Source of the DNA: a virus | Strand: one strand, 5' to 3' | IMG/VR virus record: IMGVR_UViG_3300025872_000270 | Location: 1 to 26,126 of that record | DNA length: 26,126 nucleotides | Shown here: positions 7,310 through 13,375 of the stretch, piece by piece | Layout: the number at the start of each line of letters is the position of its first letter | Position numbering within the stretch: the first letter of the stretch is position 1 | Translations under genes and position numbers: made by a program | The notes under the pieces: model-generated | The model's input: the letters and a program-made list of their open reading frames with translations, nothing else | Told to the model about the DNA's origin: nothing | Databases searched by the model: none

Positions 7310-7355
7310 CCGTTTCGCCCTTTGGGCTCATCAGCACCGGCCTACCGGTGGACGG
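7310..7355 (-). ncRNA. Hammerhead ribozyme A (type III)
   Basis: Read on the minus strand: CCGU-C, stem I CACCGG-UAGG-CCGGUG, core CUGAUGA, stem II GCCC-AAA-GGGC, core GAAA, then ACGG. Stem III is CCGU pairing with ACGG and is the open stem, making this type III. All core bases are present. Predicted cleavage is after the C of GUC, between 7351 and 7350. The released downstream RNA would begin with the stem I hairpin and carry AAGGAGAACAGAG-AUG a few bases after stem III. It sits between the 88 aa and 127 aa genes. Confidence 0.92.
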
Positions 7356-7356
7356 T

Positions 7357-7374
7357 GGCCCGGTTTCCCGGGCC
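7357..7374 (-). terminator. GAAA-tetraloop hairpin upstream of ribozyme A
   Basis: GGCCCGG-GAAA-CCGGGCC on the minus strand, 2 nt before the ribozyme. There is no T-tract, so it is unlikely to terminate strongly. After ribozyme cleavage it would be the 3' terminal hairpin of the upstream RNA, a plausible exonuclease block. An identical hairpin precedes ribozyme B. Confidence 0.6.
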
Positions 7375-7379
7375 TTGGT

Positions 7380-7646
7380 TTAGGCTATCCCGTCTTGCTC
7401 GAGCATAGCCTCGGCGTCATACCGATGGATCTCGGAGGATACCATCTTCCCTTCTCCGGTAACGATCGTCATCCATGCGGACCGTCGACCATCGGGGTAG
7501 TCGCTCAATCGGAGCCGGATCAACCAATCTTGGAACGACCGGTTCTCGAACGTCACTTGCCGGCAGGTCCGGTAGAGCTTGTCGCTGACTTCCACCCACG
7601 GATCGAGCTTCGGCGTCGGACCAGTGATCGTGCTAACAGTTTGCAT
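7380..7646 (-). CDS. Hypothetical protein, 88 aa
   Basis: First gene of the P3 operon. The ATG at 7646 follows GAGGAGAACTAAG; the longer reading to 7763 crosses the promoter and is rejected. The protein is beta-rich (TFENRSFQDWLIRLRLSDYPDGRRSAWMTIVTGEGKMV). No family recognised. It ends 5 nt before the hairpin that precedes ribozyme A, so cleavage would leave it as a one-gene RNA with 5' and 3' hairpins. Confidence 0.75.
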   Translation of the reverse strand: MQTVSTITGPTPKLDPWVEVSDKLYRTCRQVTFENRSFQDWLIRLRLSDYPDGRRSAWMTIVTGEGKMVSSEIHRYDAEAMLEQDGIA

Positions 7647-7659
7647 CTTAGTTCTCCTC

Positions 7660-7709
7660 GTCGGTTCTCCCGACACGAATATATTACGGCACGGTACTAG
7701 GCATTGCCA
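7660..7709 (-). promoter_or_regulatory. Promoter P3 with 5' leader hairpin
   Basis: -35 TGGCAA (7709-7704), 17 nt spacer containing CCGTGCC, -10 TAATAT (7686-7681), then ATTCGTGTC. The expected 5' end carries hairpin GTCGG-GAGAA-CCGAC (7674-7660), followed directly by the GAGGAGAAC ribosome site. It matches P1 and P2 closely. Confidence 0.7.
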
Positions 7710-7719
7710 GAATCGCGCC

Positions 7720-7751
7720 AAAAAAACCCGGGCTTTTTTTAGCCCGGGTTT
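7720..7751 (-). terminator. Intrinsic terminator
   Basis: Stem AAACCCGGGCT / AGCCCGGGTTT (11 bp) with a six-A loop, followed by a continuous T-tract on the minus strand. It is the strongest terminator in the window. It ends the P2 operon just before P3. Confidence 0.88.
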
Positions 7752-7791
7752 GGTCGACGGCAACTTAGCTTGCTAGGTTTGGACGATTGCG

Positions 7792-8019
7792 TCAGTAGCC
7801 CCATCCGCGCTCTGCGCGTACAGCGCAAGAGTCGCATTGGTATCCACGCGCCCTGTCTGCGGGCGTCAAGACGTCTTCGGCCCCGCAGGTGGGGCAGGGC
7901 AAGTTGCGCGGGTTGTCGGGAGTCTCTGCCCGAAGCGCGGAGCCCTCATTGGCAAAGTAGGTGCCATCACCGGCATCAAAGTCGTCCCAGTCACAATTGT
8001 AGTCGTAGTCGTCGTACAT
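7792..8019 (-). CDS. Small acidic zinc-ribbon protein, 75 aa
   Basis: ATG at 8019 after AAGGAGAACAGAG, directly downstream of ribozyme B. The N-terminal third is very acidic and aromatic (MYDDYDYNCDWDDFDAGDG). The C-terminal half holds a zinc ribbon, C-P-T-C-G at about residue 43 and C-D-S-C at about residue 62. Last gene of the P2 operon; a strong terminator follows. An acidic tail on a zinc ribbon could mimic nucleic acid or bind a polymerase, but that is only a guess from composition. Confidence 0.75.
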   Translation of the reverse strand: MYDDYDYNCDWDDFDAGDGTYFANEGSALRAETPDNPRNLPCPTCGAEDVLTPADRARGYQCDSCAVRAERGWGY

Positions 8020-8034
8020 CTCTGTTCTCCTTCT

Positions 8035-8083
8035 CCGTTTCGGCCTCTAGGCCTCATCAGCGTCGGGCACTACCGACGGACGG
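8035..8083 (-). ncRNA. Hammerhead ribozyme B (type III)
   Basis: Minus strand: CCGU-C, stem I CGUCGG-UAGUGC-CCGACG, CUGAUGA, stem II GGCC-UAGA-GGCC, GAAA, ACGG. Stem III is CCGU with ACGG. Predicted cleavage lies after GUC, between 8079 and 8078. Stem I differs from ribozyme A at both strands while pairing is kept. The downstream ribosome site is AAGGAGAAC. Confidence 0.92.
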
Positions 8084-8084
8084 T

Positions 8085-8102
8085 GGCCCGGTTTCCCGGG
8101 CC
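8085..8102 (-). terminator. GAAA-tetraloop hairpin upstream of ribozyme B
   Basis: GGCCCGG-GAAA-CCGGGCC on the minus strand, identical to the hairpin before ribozyme A, between the stop of the 96 aa gene and the ribozyme. No T-tract. Confidence 0.6.
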
Positions 8103-8108
8103 TTGCGT

Positions 8109-8399
8109 TCAGCTCGGGAACGGATGCTCAGCGGCCTTGAGCATCTCCCAGACGTTGACCGGCACGCTGAAGTCGTTCCGTTCTTCTTCGTCAATCAGTC
8201 CGGCCTCGAGCGCTCCGCTGATCACACCGGCGCATTGCTCCTTGGTCCATCCAGTTATCCGGCGGATATCCTTGGCCGTGAACCACGAGAAGTTGTCGCC
8301 AATCATCGTGTCATAGCTGGTCGGGCAGTTCCCTGCGTCGATCAGGACGGTCTCGAGCAACATAATCTGCATCGCGGTCAATTCGGTGTAAGCTTTCAT
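8109..8399 (-). CDS. Small winged-helix-like protein, 96 aa
   Basis: ATG at 8399 follows AAGGAGAACCGAGAG, downstream of ribozyme C. Residues about 40-72 (WFTAKDIRRITGWTKEQCAGVI and SGALEAGLIDEEE) have the pattern of a helix-turn-helix followed by a winged segment, as in small regulators. No named family recognised. Middle gene of the P2 operon, flanked on both sides by ribozymes, so it should end up as a one-gene RNA. Confidence 0.7.
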   Translation of the reverse strand: MKAYTELTAMQIMLLETVLIDAGNCPTSYDTMIGDNFSWFTAKDIRRITGWTKEQCAGVISGALEAGLIDEEERNDFSVPVNVWEMLKAAEHPFPS

Positions 8400-8416
8400 C
8401 TCTCGGTTCTCCTTGT

Positions 8417-8463
8417 CCGTTTCGGCCTCTAGGCCTCATCAGCACCGGCCTACCGGTGGACGG
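8417..8463 (-). ncRNA. Hammerhead ribozyme C (type III)
   Basis: Minus strand: CCGU-C, stem I CACCGG-UAGG-CCGGUG, CUGAUGA, stem II GGCC-UAGA-GGCC, GAAA, ACGG. It combines the stem I of ribozyme A with the stem II of ribozyme B. Predicted cleavage lies between 8459 and 8458. The core is complete. Confidence 0.92.
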
Positions 8464-8464
8464 T

Positions 8465-8483
8465 GGCCCCGATGGTCGGGGCC
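8465..8483 (-). terminator. GC-rich hairpin upstream of ribozyme C
   Basis: GGCCCCGA-CCA-TCGGGGCC on the minus strand, 8 bp. It occupies the same position as the tetraloop hairpins before A, B and D but has a different sequence and loop, so the structure rather than the sequence is kept. No T-tract. Confidence 0.6.
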
Positions 8484-8490
8484 TATTGAT

Positions 8491-8691
8491 TTATTTCAGG
8501 TAACCTTGTCGCTTCAATTGAAGCTTCAAGACGTCAACCGTTTTCGCGTCAACGCAATGACCACACGCGCCGTCCTCGCACGGCTTCCAAACTCCGTTTT
8601 CGTCGCAGTGCTGTTCATGCTGTTGGAGTTCTTCCTCCCACTCCTTGGGGATTTCGAGAACGATGGGCTTGAGGGTCGTCGTGGTGTTCAT
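8491..8691 (-). CDS. Hypothetical protein with Cys/His motifs, 66 aa
   Basis: First gene of the P2 operon. ATG at 8691 follows TAGGAGAAACCC. The sequence has several Cys and His residues (HEQHCDENGVWKPCEDGACG, then HCVD), which could form a small metal site. No family recognised. It ends 7 nt before the hairpin that precedes ribozyme C. Confidence 0.72.
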   Translation of the reverse strand: MNTTTTLKPIVLEIPKEWEEELQQHEQHCDENGVWKPCEDGACGHCVDAKTVDVLKLQLKRQGYLK

Positions 8692-8703
8692 GGGTTTCTC
8701 CTA

Positions 8704-8753
8704 GTCGATTGCATCGACACGGTTATATTAGGGCACGGTTACCGAGAGTGCCA
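8704..8753 (-). promoter_or_regulatory. Promoter P2 with 5' leader hairpin
   Basis: -35 TGGCAC (8753-8748), 17 nt spacer, -10 TAATAT (8730-8725), then AACCGTGTC as in P1. The 5' end of the RNA would fold as GTCGAT-GCA-ATCGAC (8718-8704), followed by the TAGGAGAAAC ribosome site. Confidence 0.7.
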
Positions 8754-8762
8754 GCATTTCTC

Positions 8763-8787
8763 AAAAAAATGTTGCTGTTTTTTCAGC
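8763..8787 (-). terminator. Weak intrinsic terminator
   Basis: A short stem GCTG / CAGC with a six-A loop, then AACA and seven T on the minus strand. It overlaps the stop codon of the 93 aa zinc-finger gene. The stem is only 4-5 bp, so termination of the long early/packaging operon here may be partial. Confidence 0.45.
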
Positions 8788-9064
8788 CGAACGTTGCACT
8801 CCACCAAACCTCGAAGCAATCGGACCCACAGAACCAGCGCCTGCGGTGGTACGGCCTCGATCCCTCCGCCGCCCAGTCCAAGACCCGGTACAAGCCGGAG
8901 CCGCAGGAGCGGCATCGCTGGTGCGTGTCTTCGATGGCGGCTAGCCGAGCAACGTCCTCAACCGCTGTCTCGGCTTGACGCTTCAGCCGATCGGCTGAGT
9001 TGCACCGCAAGCAAACGCGCCCGTGGTACCGACGATTGACCCCGCATCGATCGCACAGGCTCAT
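8783..9064 (-). CDS. Double zinc-ribbon protein, 93 aa
   Basis: ATG at 9064 overlaps the terminase stop as ATGA; TAGGAG lies just upstream. It has two Cys pairs at the N-terminus (C-D-R-C-G at residue 4, C-L-R-C-N at residue 18) and a second set, C-R-S-C-G at about residue 51 and C-G-S-D-C at about residue 78. This looks like two zinc ribbons joined by a helix. Position after the large terminase suggests a DNA-binding or packaging accessory protein; an HNH nuclease is often found here in other phages, but I see no HNH catalytic histidines. Confidence 0.72.
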   Translation of the reverse strand: MSLCDRCGVNRRYHGRVCLRCNSADRLKRQAETAVEDVARLAAIEDTHQRCRSCGSGLYRVLDWAAEGSRPYHRRRWFCGSDCFEVWWSATFG

Positions 9065-10227
9065 ACGGCTCCTAGCGAGCGCCGCATTGAGCTGACCGCG
9101 AAAGCGTAAGCTGTAGCATCGACCGCGTCATCGTGGTGCCCAACCGGGAATGATAGGAGCTCGTCCTCGTACCAGCTCGGCAAGCCGGGAGCGTGTACGA
9201 CGAGTCCTTGCTCGTACCGGACTTCCATCGATGCGAACCGGGTCACTTTGTCTTTATCCGGACGTATACCGCGCACTGGGAGCCGCGTGGTCCGGAGAAG
9301 CTCCTGCACCACGGCTACCTGATACTGGACTTGTTCGATACCGATCAGCGTCGGTTGCCACTTCGCGGCCATGTCGCGAATGAACCTTAGAACGCCGTCG
9401 AAAGGTGCACGAATCCGCGCGGCGTCGCGGACGTAGATGGTGCCATCCTCGCCACGGGACATGACGACGGCCGCGGTCCAGTCGGCCTCGGACTTGGTCG
9501 ATATGGCAAGGTCGACGCCCATTGTACAGGTCAAGCCGTCCGGCACTTCGCCGTGCCGCAACCATTCACGGCGTATGCGAGCACCAGCGGCATCGACGAA
9601 TTCAGCTAAGTACTCCTGCCGGTACGCTATCGACGGAAGGCTCGCCGCGGCGGCGGCTACCTCGTTGGGGTCGATCCAAGGATTCGCTGTAGTCGGCATC
9701 TGCCAGCGCGCCCAGAGCGGGTCGTCTGCGGCAAGCTCATGTAGCACGGAGAAGTAGTTGCGTCCCTTGGGCGTGCTTAGGAAAAACGCGTCTCCGCGGT
9801 AGTCCGTCAGGGTCGGCCTGATCGCCTCAGTCCATGCTTGTTCGAGGTGCCGCGCCATTGCGGCTTCGTCGATGATGACGCGCTTGTACTTCCGCCCACG
9901 GGCAACGGTTGCGGGGTCGTCTAGCGTCCAGTAGTCGATCGCTGCTCCGTTGAGCAACTCGATGCGCCGGCTGTGTATCGACCTTGCTATGACAGGCTGG
10001 TAGATGCGCTTGTGGTCGTTGTACGCCTCCTCGAGGAGCCGGTAGGTCGGGGCAAACCAACCAACGGGCTTGCACTCGCGGAGCGTCGGATCGGCTATAA
10101 GGTTGCCTCCAAGGGTCGTCTTGCCGAAACGTCTGCCGCACGCAAGGACGTTGTACCGTCGTGCCTCTGCGAGTATCTGGCGCTGGGCCGCGTGTGGACG
10201 CGGTAGTACGAGCCGGACGTCAGGCAT
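9061..10227 (-). CDS. terL: Terminase large subunit
   Basis: Protein of 388 aa, ATPase motor plus nuclease that packages DNA into the prohead through the portal. Walker A is CGRRFGKTT (residues 30-38); Walker B is KRVIIDEAAM with D120-E121; FLSTPKG (about residue 150) is the coupling motif. The RNase H-like nuclease half has its acidic residues in GVDLAI (about residue 239), GIEQVQ (about residue 302) and HHDDAVDATAYA near the C-terminus. The length is at the short end for the family but all motifs are present. The ATG at 10227 overlaps the small terminase gene by 8 nt. Confidence 0.95.
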   Translation of the reverse strand: MPDVRLVLPRPHAAQRQILAEARRYNVLACGRRFGKTTLGGNLIADPTLRECKPVGWFAPTYRLLEEAYNDHKRIYQPVIARSIHSRRIELLNGAAIDYWTLDDPATVARGRKYKRVIIDEAAMARHLEQAWTEAIRPTLTDYRGDAFFLSTPKGRNYFSVLHELAADDPLWARWQMPTTANPWIDPNEVAAAAASLPSIAYRQEYLAEFVDAAGARIRREWLRHGEVPDGLTCTMGVDLAISTKSEADWTAAVVMSRGEDGTIYVRDAARIRAPFDGVLRFIRDMAAKWQPTLIGIEQVQYQVAVVQELLRTTRLPVRGIRPDKDKVTRFASMEVRYEQGLVVHAPGLPSWYEDELLSFPVGHHDDAVDATAYAFAVSSMRRSLGAV

Positions 10228-10585
10228 CCGATTCCGGCCACGGGTCTTGAGCGTACTCGACTATCACGCGGACAGCCCCGCCACCGTCTCCGGTTGTCTC
10301 GGTACGCTGAGCCCAGTCCGCCTTCCGCTTGCGCTCAAGCCACCACGCCGCGGCCGTCCATGTGGTCGACGCGGCCTTCTGGATGATGGCTACGTTGCGT
10401 ATCTCGGCATCGGCCTCCGCTTTTTCTACGGCCTCCCGAAAATCGGCATAACGCTCGATCCAGAGCGCCAAAGTAGACTCGGATATTCCGGCGTAAGTGC
10501 AACTGGCGCGGCGCGTGTTTCCGGCCCTAAGAGCCTCGCACAGGCGCGATTCCCGCTCGGCGGTACGTTTAGTTGGCCTTGCCAT
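10220..10585 (-). CDS. terS: Terminase small subunit
   Basis: Protein of 121 aa. N-terminal helix-turn-helix (RAGNTRRASCTYAGISESTL and following W-I-E-R) of the type used by small terminases to bind the packaging site, then a helical oligomerisation core (about residues 45-90, VEKAEADAEIRNVAIIQKAA) and a loose acidic tail that would contact the large subunit. It directly precedes and overlaps the large terminase gene. It overlaps the end of the methyltransferase gene by 17 nt. Confidence 0.88.
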   Translation of the reverse strand: MARPTKRTAERESRLCEALRAGNTRRASCTYAGISESTLALWIERYADFREAVEKAEADAEIRNVAIIQKAASTTWTAAAWWLERKRKADWAQRTETTGDGGGAVRVIVEYAQDPWPESDA

Positions 10586-11639
10586 CTTGGGCCTTCCTTG
10601 AGTAGATTGCGTCCAACCACTGCTTTGCGACTTCGCTTGCTATCCTTGCCGTCATGACCGGCGGGACTGACATGCCTATAACGTACTTTGGTTCGGCATC
10701 GAGGAAGTTGTAGTCGAGCGGGAAGGAGCCACAAAGCATAAGCTCCCGAATACTCAGGAACCGCCTACTTTGAGCGCTTATTAGGTTGCTTCCATTTGTT
10801 GCGCATATTGTGTTGCAGACTGCTGAGTCAGCAACAATGCAAGACGTGAAACCTATATTTTTGCCTTTTGTTCGCATGTTTATGTCGGCGTAGTCCTTGT
10901 CGGTACTTTTCATTTTTGCTAGCATTTGTATGTCGTGATTGCTAGGCTTTTTATATTGACCGTCTCCTTCCCTGCGAACTTCCCCAAAATAAACCGGCTT
11001 GCTATTAAACTCAAGGGCAATGTCATTGACCCCAAGTGTTTTTAGCCGGGCTAAGAAAAAGACCCTCTGCCTCTTCTGTGGAACGCCCATAGATGCGGAA
11101 TTTAGAAGAAACACTTGGCAAGCGTATCCTGCCTTGCTAAATTCTTGGCATATCTCTTTCACATAACCTTTTGCATTCCCTTTCAGCATGCCGGAAACAT
11201 TTTCAGCTATCACAACCTTTGGTTTTAGTTTGGACGCTAGCGCAATGAACTCAAAAAACAGGTCGTCAAGACGCTGTTTTACTTGGCCTTCCCTAAACTT
11301 TTTCTCAATCCCCCATCCTTTCTCCCTACTTCCGGCCGTACTAAATGATGAGCACGGAGGTGACCCGTCAAGTACGTCAAGGTTGTATAGAGCTTGAGGG
11401 ATATCCGTCCGGTTTCTAAAGTCACGTATATCTTCAACGTACATCAAGCTAGGATGATGGTTTTCTTGGTATAGGCGTGCCATCTGTGGGTCTATCTCGC
11501 AACATCCGAGCACGTCGTAACCTGCGAGCTTGTAGCCCATAGTCGATCCGCCACCACAGGCGAAAGTGCTGAACACCTTGTAGCCATTCTTGGTTTCCGA
11601 GTATCCATCAACCAAGTTCCACTCATACGGGTAGCTCAT
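10569..11639 (-). CDS. DNA cytosine-5 methyltransferase
   Basis: Protein of 356 aa with the ordered motifs of C5-cytosine methyltransferases: motif I F-S-T-F-A-C-G-G-G-S (residues 23-32), motif IV DGSPPCSSFS with nucleophile Cys96, motif VI A-E-N-V-S-G, motif VIII QKRQRVFFLAR, and motif X YVIGMSVPPVMTARIASEV. The target recognition region lies at about residues 215-300. It transfers methyl groups from S-adenosylmethionine to cytosine in a specific site, probably to shield phage DNA from host restriction; no cognate endonuclease is adjacent. Base composition is markedly AT-richer than its neighbours (10801-10860 has 26 G+C in 60), a sign of recent acquisition. ATGA overlap with the ParB-like gene. 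Confidence 0.93.
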   Translation of the reverse strand: MSYPYEWNLVDGYSETKNGYKVFSTFACGGGSTMGYKLAGYDVLGCCEIDPQMARLYQENHHPSLMYVEDIRDFRNRTDIPQALYNLDVLDGSPPCSSFSTAGSREKGWGIEKKFREGQVKQRLDDLFFEFIALASKLKPKVVIAENVSGMLKGNAKGYVKEICQEFSKAGYACQVFLLNSASMGVPQKRQRVFFLARLKTLGVNDIALEFNSKPVYFGEVRREGDGQYKKPSNHDIQMLAKMKSTDKDYADINMRTKGKNIGFTSCIVADSAVCNTICATNGSNLISAQSRRFLSIRELMLCGSFPLDYNFLDAEPKYVIGMSVPPVMTARIASEVAKQWLDAIYSRKAQDGKAN

Positions 11640-12154
11640 TGCTCGAACTCAAATCCACACCGCGGGCACTTGAGCGCGTCTTCGCCAAGCAAGTCTTCAG
11701 CGTTCACTTCCTTGTTGACAGGTGAATAATCGTTGTTCATTCCAGACAGCCGTCCAATCAGGTCATCAAGGTCGTCGCCATCGAATCCAGTACCAAGTAG
11801 ACCGGAAGGTGTCGTAGACAGTTCCGATAGCAACTCGGCAAGTTGGGCCTCGTTGTCAATGCCGAGACGCGTTGTCCGGTTATCGGCTACCAGTATCCGG
11901 ACTTCTTCGTCCTTATCCACATCGACCCAAGCAACCGGAACCTTCTCGAACCCTAGCTGTTTTGCGACCGCATAACGATGGTTTCCTGCTAGGATATGCC
12001 CGGTCCGTTTGTTGGCGACAATCACGCCGTAAAAGCCGTTGGTCTTTACCGATTCCTGTATCGCCCCGAAGTCTCCCTGATTGACATTCCGCGGGTGAAT
12101 CTTGAGCGCACCGAGCGGCGCGTCCTCTATCGCATGGTTGATGTTTTTTGGCAT
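11636..12154 (-). CDS. ParB/sulfiredoxin-fold protein with C-terminal zinc ribbon
   Basis: Protein of 172 aa. Residues about 10-100 carry the ParB N-terminal pattern: LKIHPRNVNQGDFGAIQESV, then GHILAGNHRYAVAKQLG with the G-x-H-R nucleotide-binding motif, then VPVAWVD and A-D-N-R-T-T. A C-terminal C-P-R-C-G forms half of a metal site. Such phage ParB-like proteins are often next to methyltransferases. The ATG at 12154 has GGAG 8 nt upstream; a GTG at 12160 overlapping the previous stop is possible. A nuclease, NTPase or DNA-binding role cannot be chosen from sequence. Confidence 0.85.
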   Translation of the reverse strand: MPKNINHAIEDAPLGALKIHPRNVNQGDFGAIQESVKTNGFYGVIVANKRTGHILAGNHRYAVAKQLGFEKVPVAWVDVDKDEEVRILVADNRTTRLGIDNEAQLAELLSELSTTPSGLLGTGFDGDDLDDLIGRLSGMNNDYSPVNKEVNAEDLLGEDALKCPRCGFEFEQ

Positions 12155-12156
12155 GA

Positions 12157-12828
12157 TCACAACTCCAAGGCCATTGGTAATGGCGCGGCTTTCTTACGGC
12201 TAAAGTTCTCGAGGAGCGCAAACGATTCCGTCGAGAAGGCGGCTAGACTATCGTCTCGGTCTATTGGCAGTCCGAGGCACTTGGCCTCGGACTCGGAGTA
12301 TACAACCCGGGCGAACTTGAGACCGTACTGCTCGATTAGCGCATCGTGCTTGCCACCGTATGACGCCGTTATATTGACGTTCGCTGGTATATGATTCTGG
12401 CGCGCAACCCAAAACGGGAGGCTCTTTGTGAAAAGCCAGAAACGCACTCCCGGGTTCCGCCGGCACACGGTCATCCAGCCGTCGAAATAAGCCTGCGAGA
12501 ACATATCCCCGGCGGCGTGAATCCGAACGAGCTTTGCATCCTGAGGCAGAAGGGAACATACAACGTCCGCTACTTCCTGCTCGTCCAGCCCGAACACAGC
12601 GTCCCTGTTCGCCCACGACTTATCCCGTACCGCCGGGAACCTCTCCGTTACCGCCGAGTAGCAACGGAATTCGTTCTCCTTGCCAAGCTTGACTCGACCG
12701 GTTGTGCGGTCCGCGTATGCAAGGCACTTGAGCGCTCCCGGGCAGGTATATCCGGACGGCAGGTTCCACGTCCAGATATCCCGCGAGAACAGGTATTTGT
12801 TAGCGCGAGCGAACCCGGGCTTTGCCAT
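12157..12828 (-). CDS. Gp88-like phage protein
   Basis: Protein of 223 aa with the pattern I associate with the mycobacteriophage gene product 88 family: an N-terminal W-N-L-P-S-G-x-T-C-P-G-A-x-x-C-L-A-Y-A segment (Cys at about residues 29 and 35), C-Y-S-A at about 57, and RIHAAGDMFSQAYFDGW in the middle, followed by P-G-V-R-F-W-L-F-T-K-S. The biochemical role of the family is unsettled. Start ATG at 12828 with CTGGAG 7 nt upstream. It sits in a ParB-like / methyltransferase cassette, suggesting a DNA-modification or host-takeover role, which is inference only. Confidence 0.75.
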   Translation of the reverse strand: MAKPGFARANKYLFSRDIWTWNLPSGYTCPGALKCLAYADRTTGRVKLGKENEFRCYSAVTERFPAVRDKSWANRDAVFGLDEQEVADVVCSLLPQDAKLVRIHAAGDMFSQAYFDGWMTVCRRNPGVRFWLFTKSLPFWVARQNHIPANVNITASYGGKHDALIEQYGLKFARVVYSESEAKCLGLPIDRDDSLAAFSTESFALLENFSRKKAAPLPMALEL

Positions 12829-13375
12829 TCGTCGACTCCAGTCGTAGTTCCAACGCGTGTGCGATCCATCGCCAGCTGTCTGGGCAGGTACGTGCGATCT
12901 CCGCTATTCCGTCTCGTACAAGCGCCACCGGGACAGCACCGGCGGGTATCGATATCGGAGGCCTATCCGATCGCGTTGTCAGCCGTCGCCCTATCCATGG
13001 ACGGTTTTGGCAAGCGTCCCTATGTGGTTCCTGAGCCAGTAGCAACACGACCGCGTTTTCTCCGTGGACGAGACCAAGGTTTCGATATTGCCACCGTATC
13101 CACGCATCCCGAGAGGAGTAGTCGAGTCGGCTCCGCTTAAGGTCGTCCGACATGATTTCGGCGGTATACCTGCGATGATACAGGCTCCGGTACTTAGCGA
13201 TACGTGGGTAGACTGCCCGCTTGTATTCGCGTCCCTGTCTCCGCTTGCAATGTCGGCAAACGTGGTCGGTTGTCCAGCCTTTTCTGGTGCTTCGCCTGAC
13301 AACGCGGAAAACGTCGATAGGATAGACGGTGCCGCATGAGCGGCACCGTCTTGGCGACGTCTGGTCAACCGGCAC
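12800..13375 (-). CDS. Zinc-ribbon protein, 191 aa
   Basis: GTG start at 13375, overlapping the end of the preceding gene by 11 nt; the 3' end overlaps the Gp88-like gene by 29 nt. N-terminal zinc ribbon C-R-S-C-G (residue 11) and C-R-H-C-K-R-R-Q (about residue 40) followed by a basic, Tyr-rich helix (YKRAVYPRIAKYRSLYHRRY). This layout is common in phage proteins related to HNH or VSR-like endonucleases, but I see no convincing catalytic motif. The C-terminal half resembles nothing I know. The start is the weakest part of the call. Confidence 0.65.
   Translation of the reverse strand: MPVDQTSPRRCRSCGTVYPIDVFRVVRRSTRKGWTTDHVCRHCKRRQGREYKRAVYPRIAKYRSLYHRRYTAEIMSDDLKRSRLDYSSRDAWIRWQYRNLGLVHGENAVVLLLAQEPHRDACQNRPWIGRRLTTRSDRPPISIPAGAVPVALVRDGIAEIARTCPDSWRWIAHALELRLESTNGKARVRSR

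Noticed and set aside
7357-7374. Hairpins upstream of ribozymes as ordinary terminators
   Set aside because: No T-tract follows on the transcribed strand, and downstream genes of the same operon have no other promoter; kept only as hairpin features.
12391-13140. Plus-strand open frame of 249 codons
   Set aside because: Antisense to the Gp88-like and zinc-ribbon genes; no ribosome site, no family pattern.
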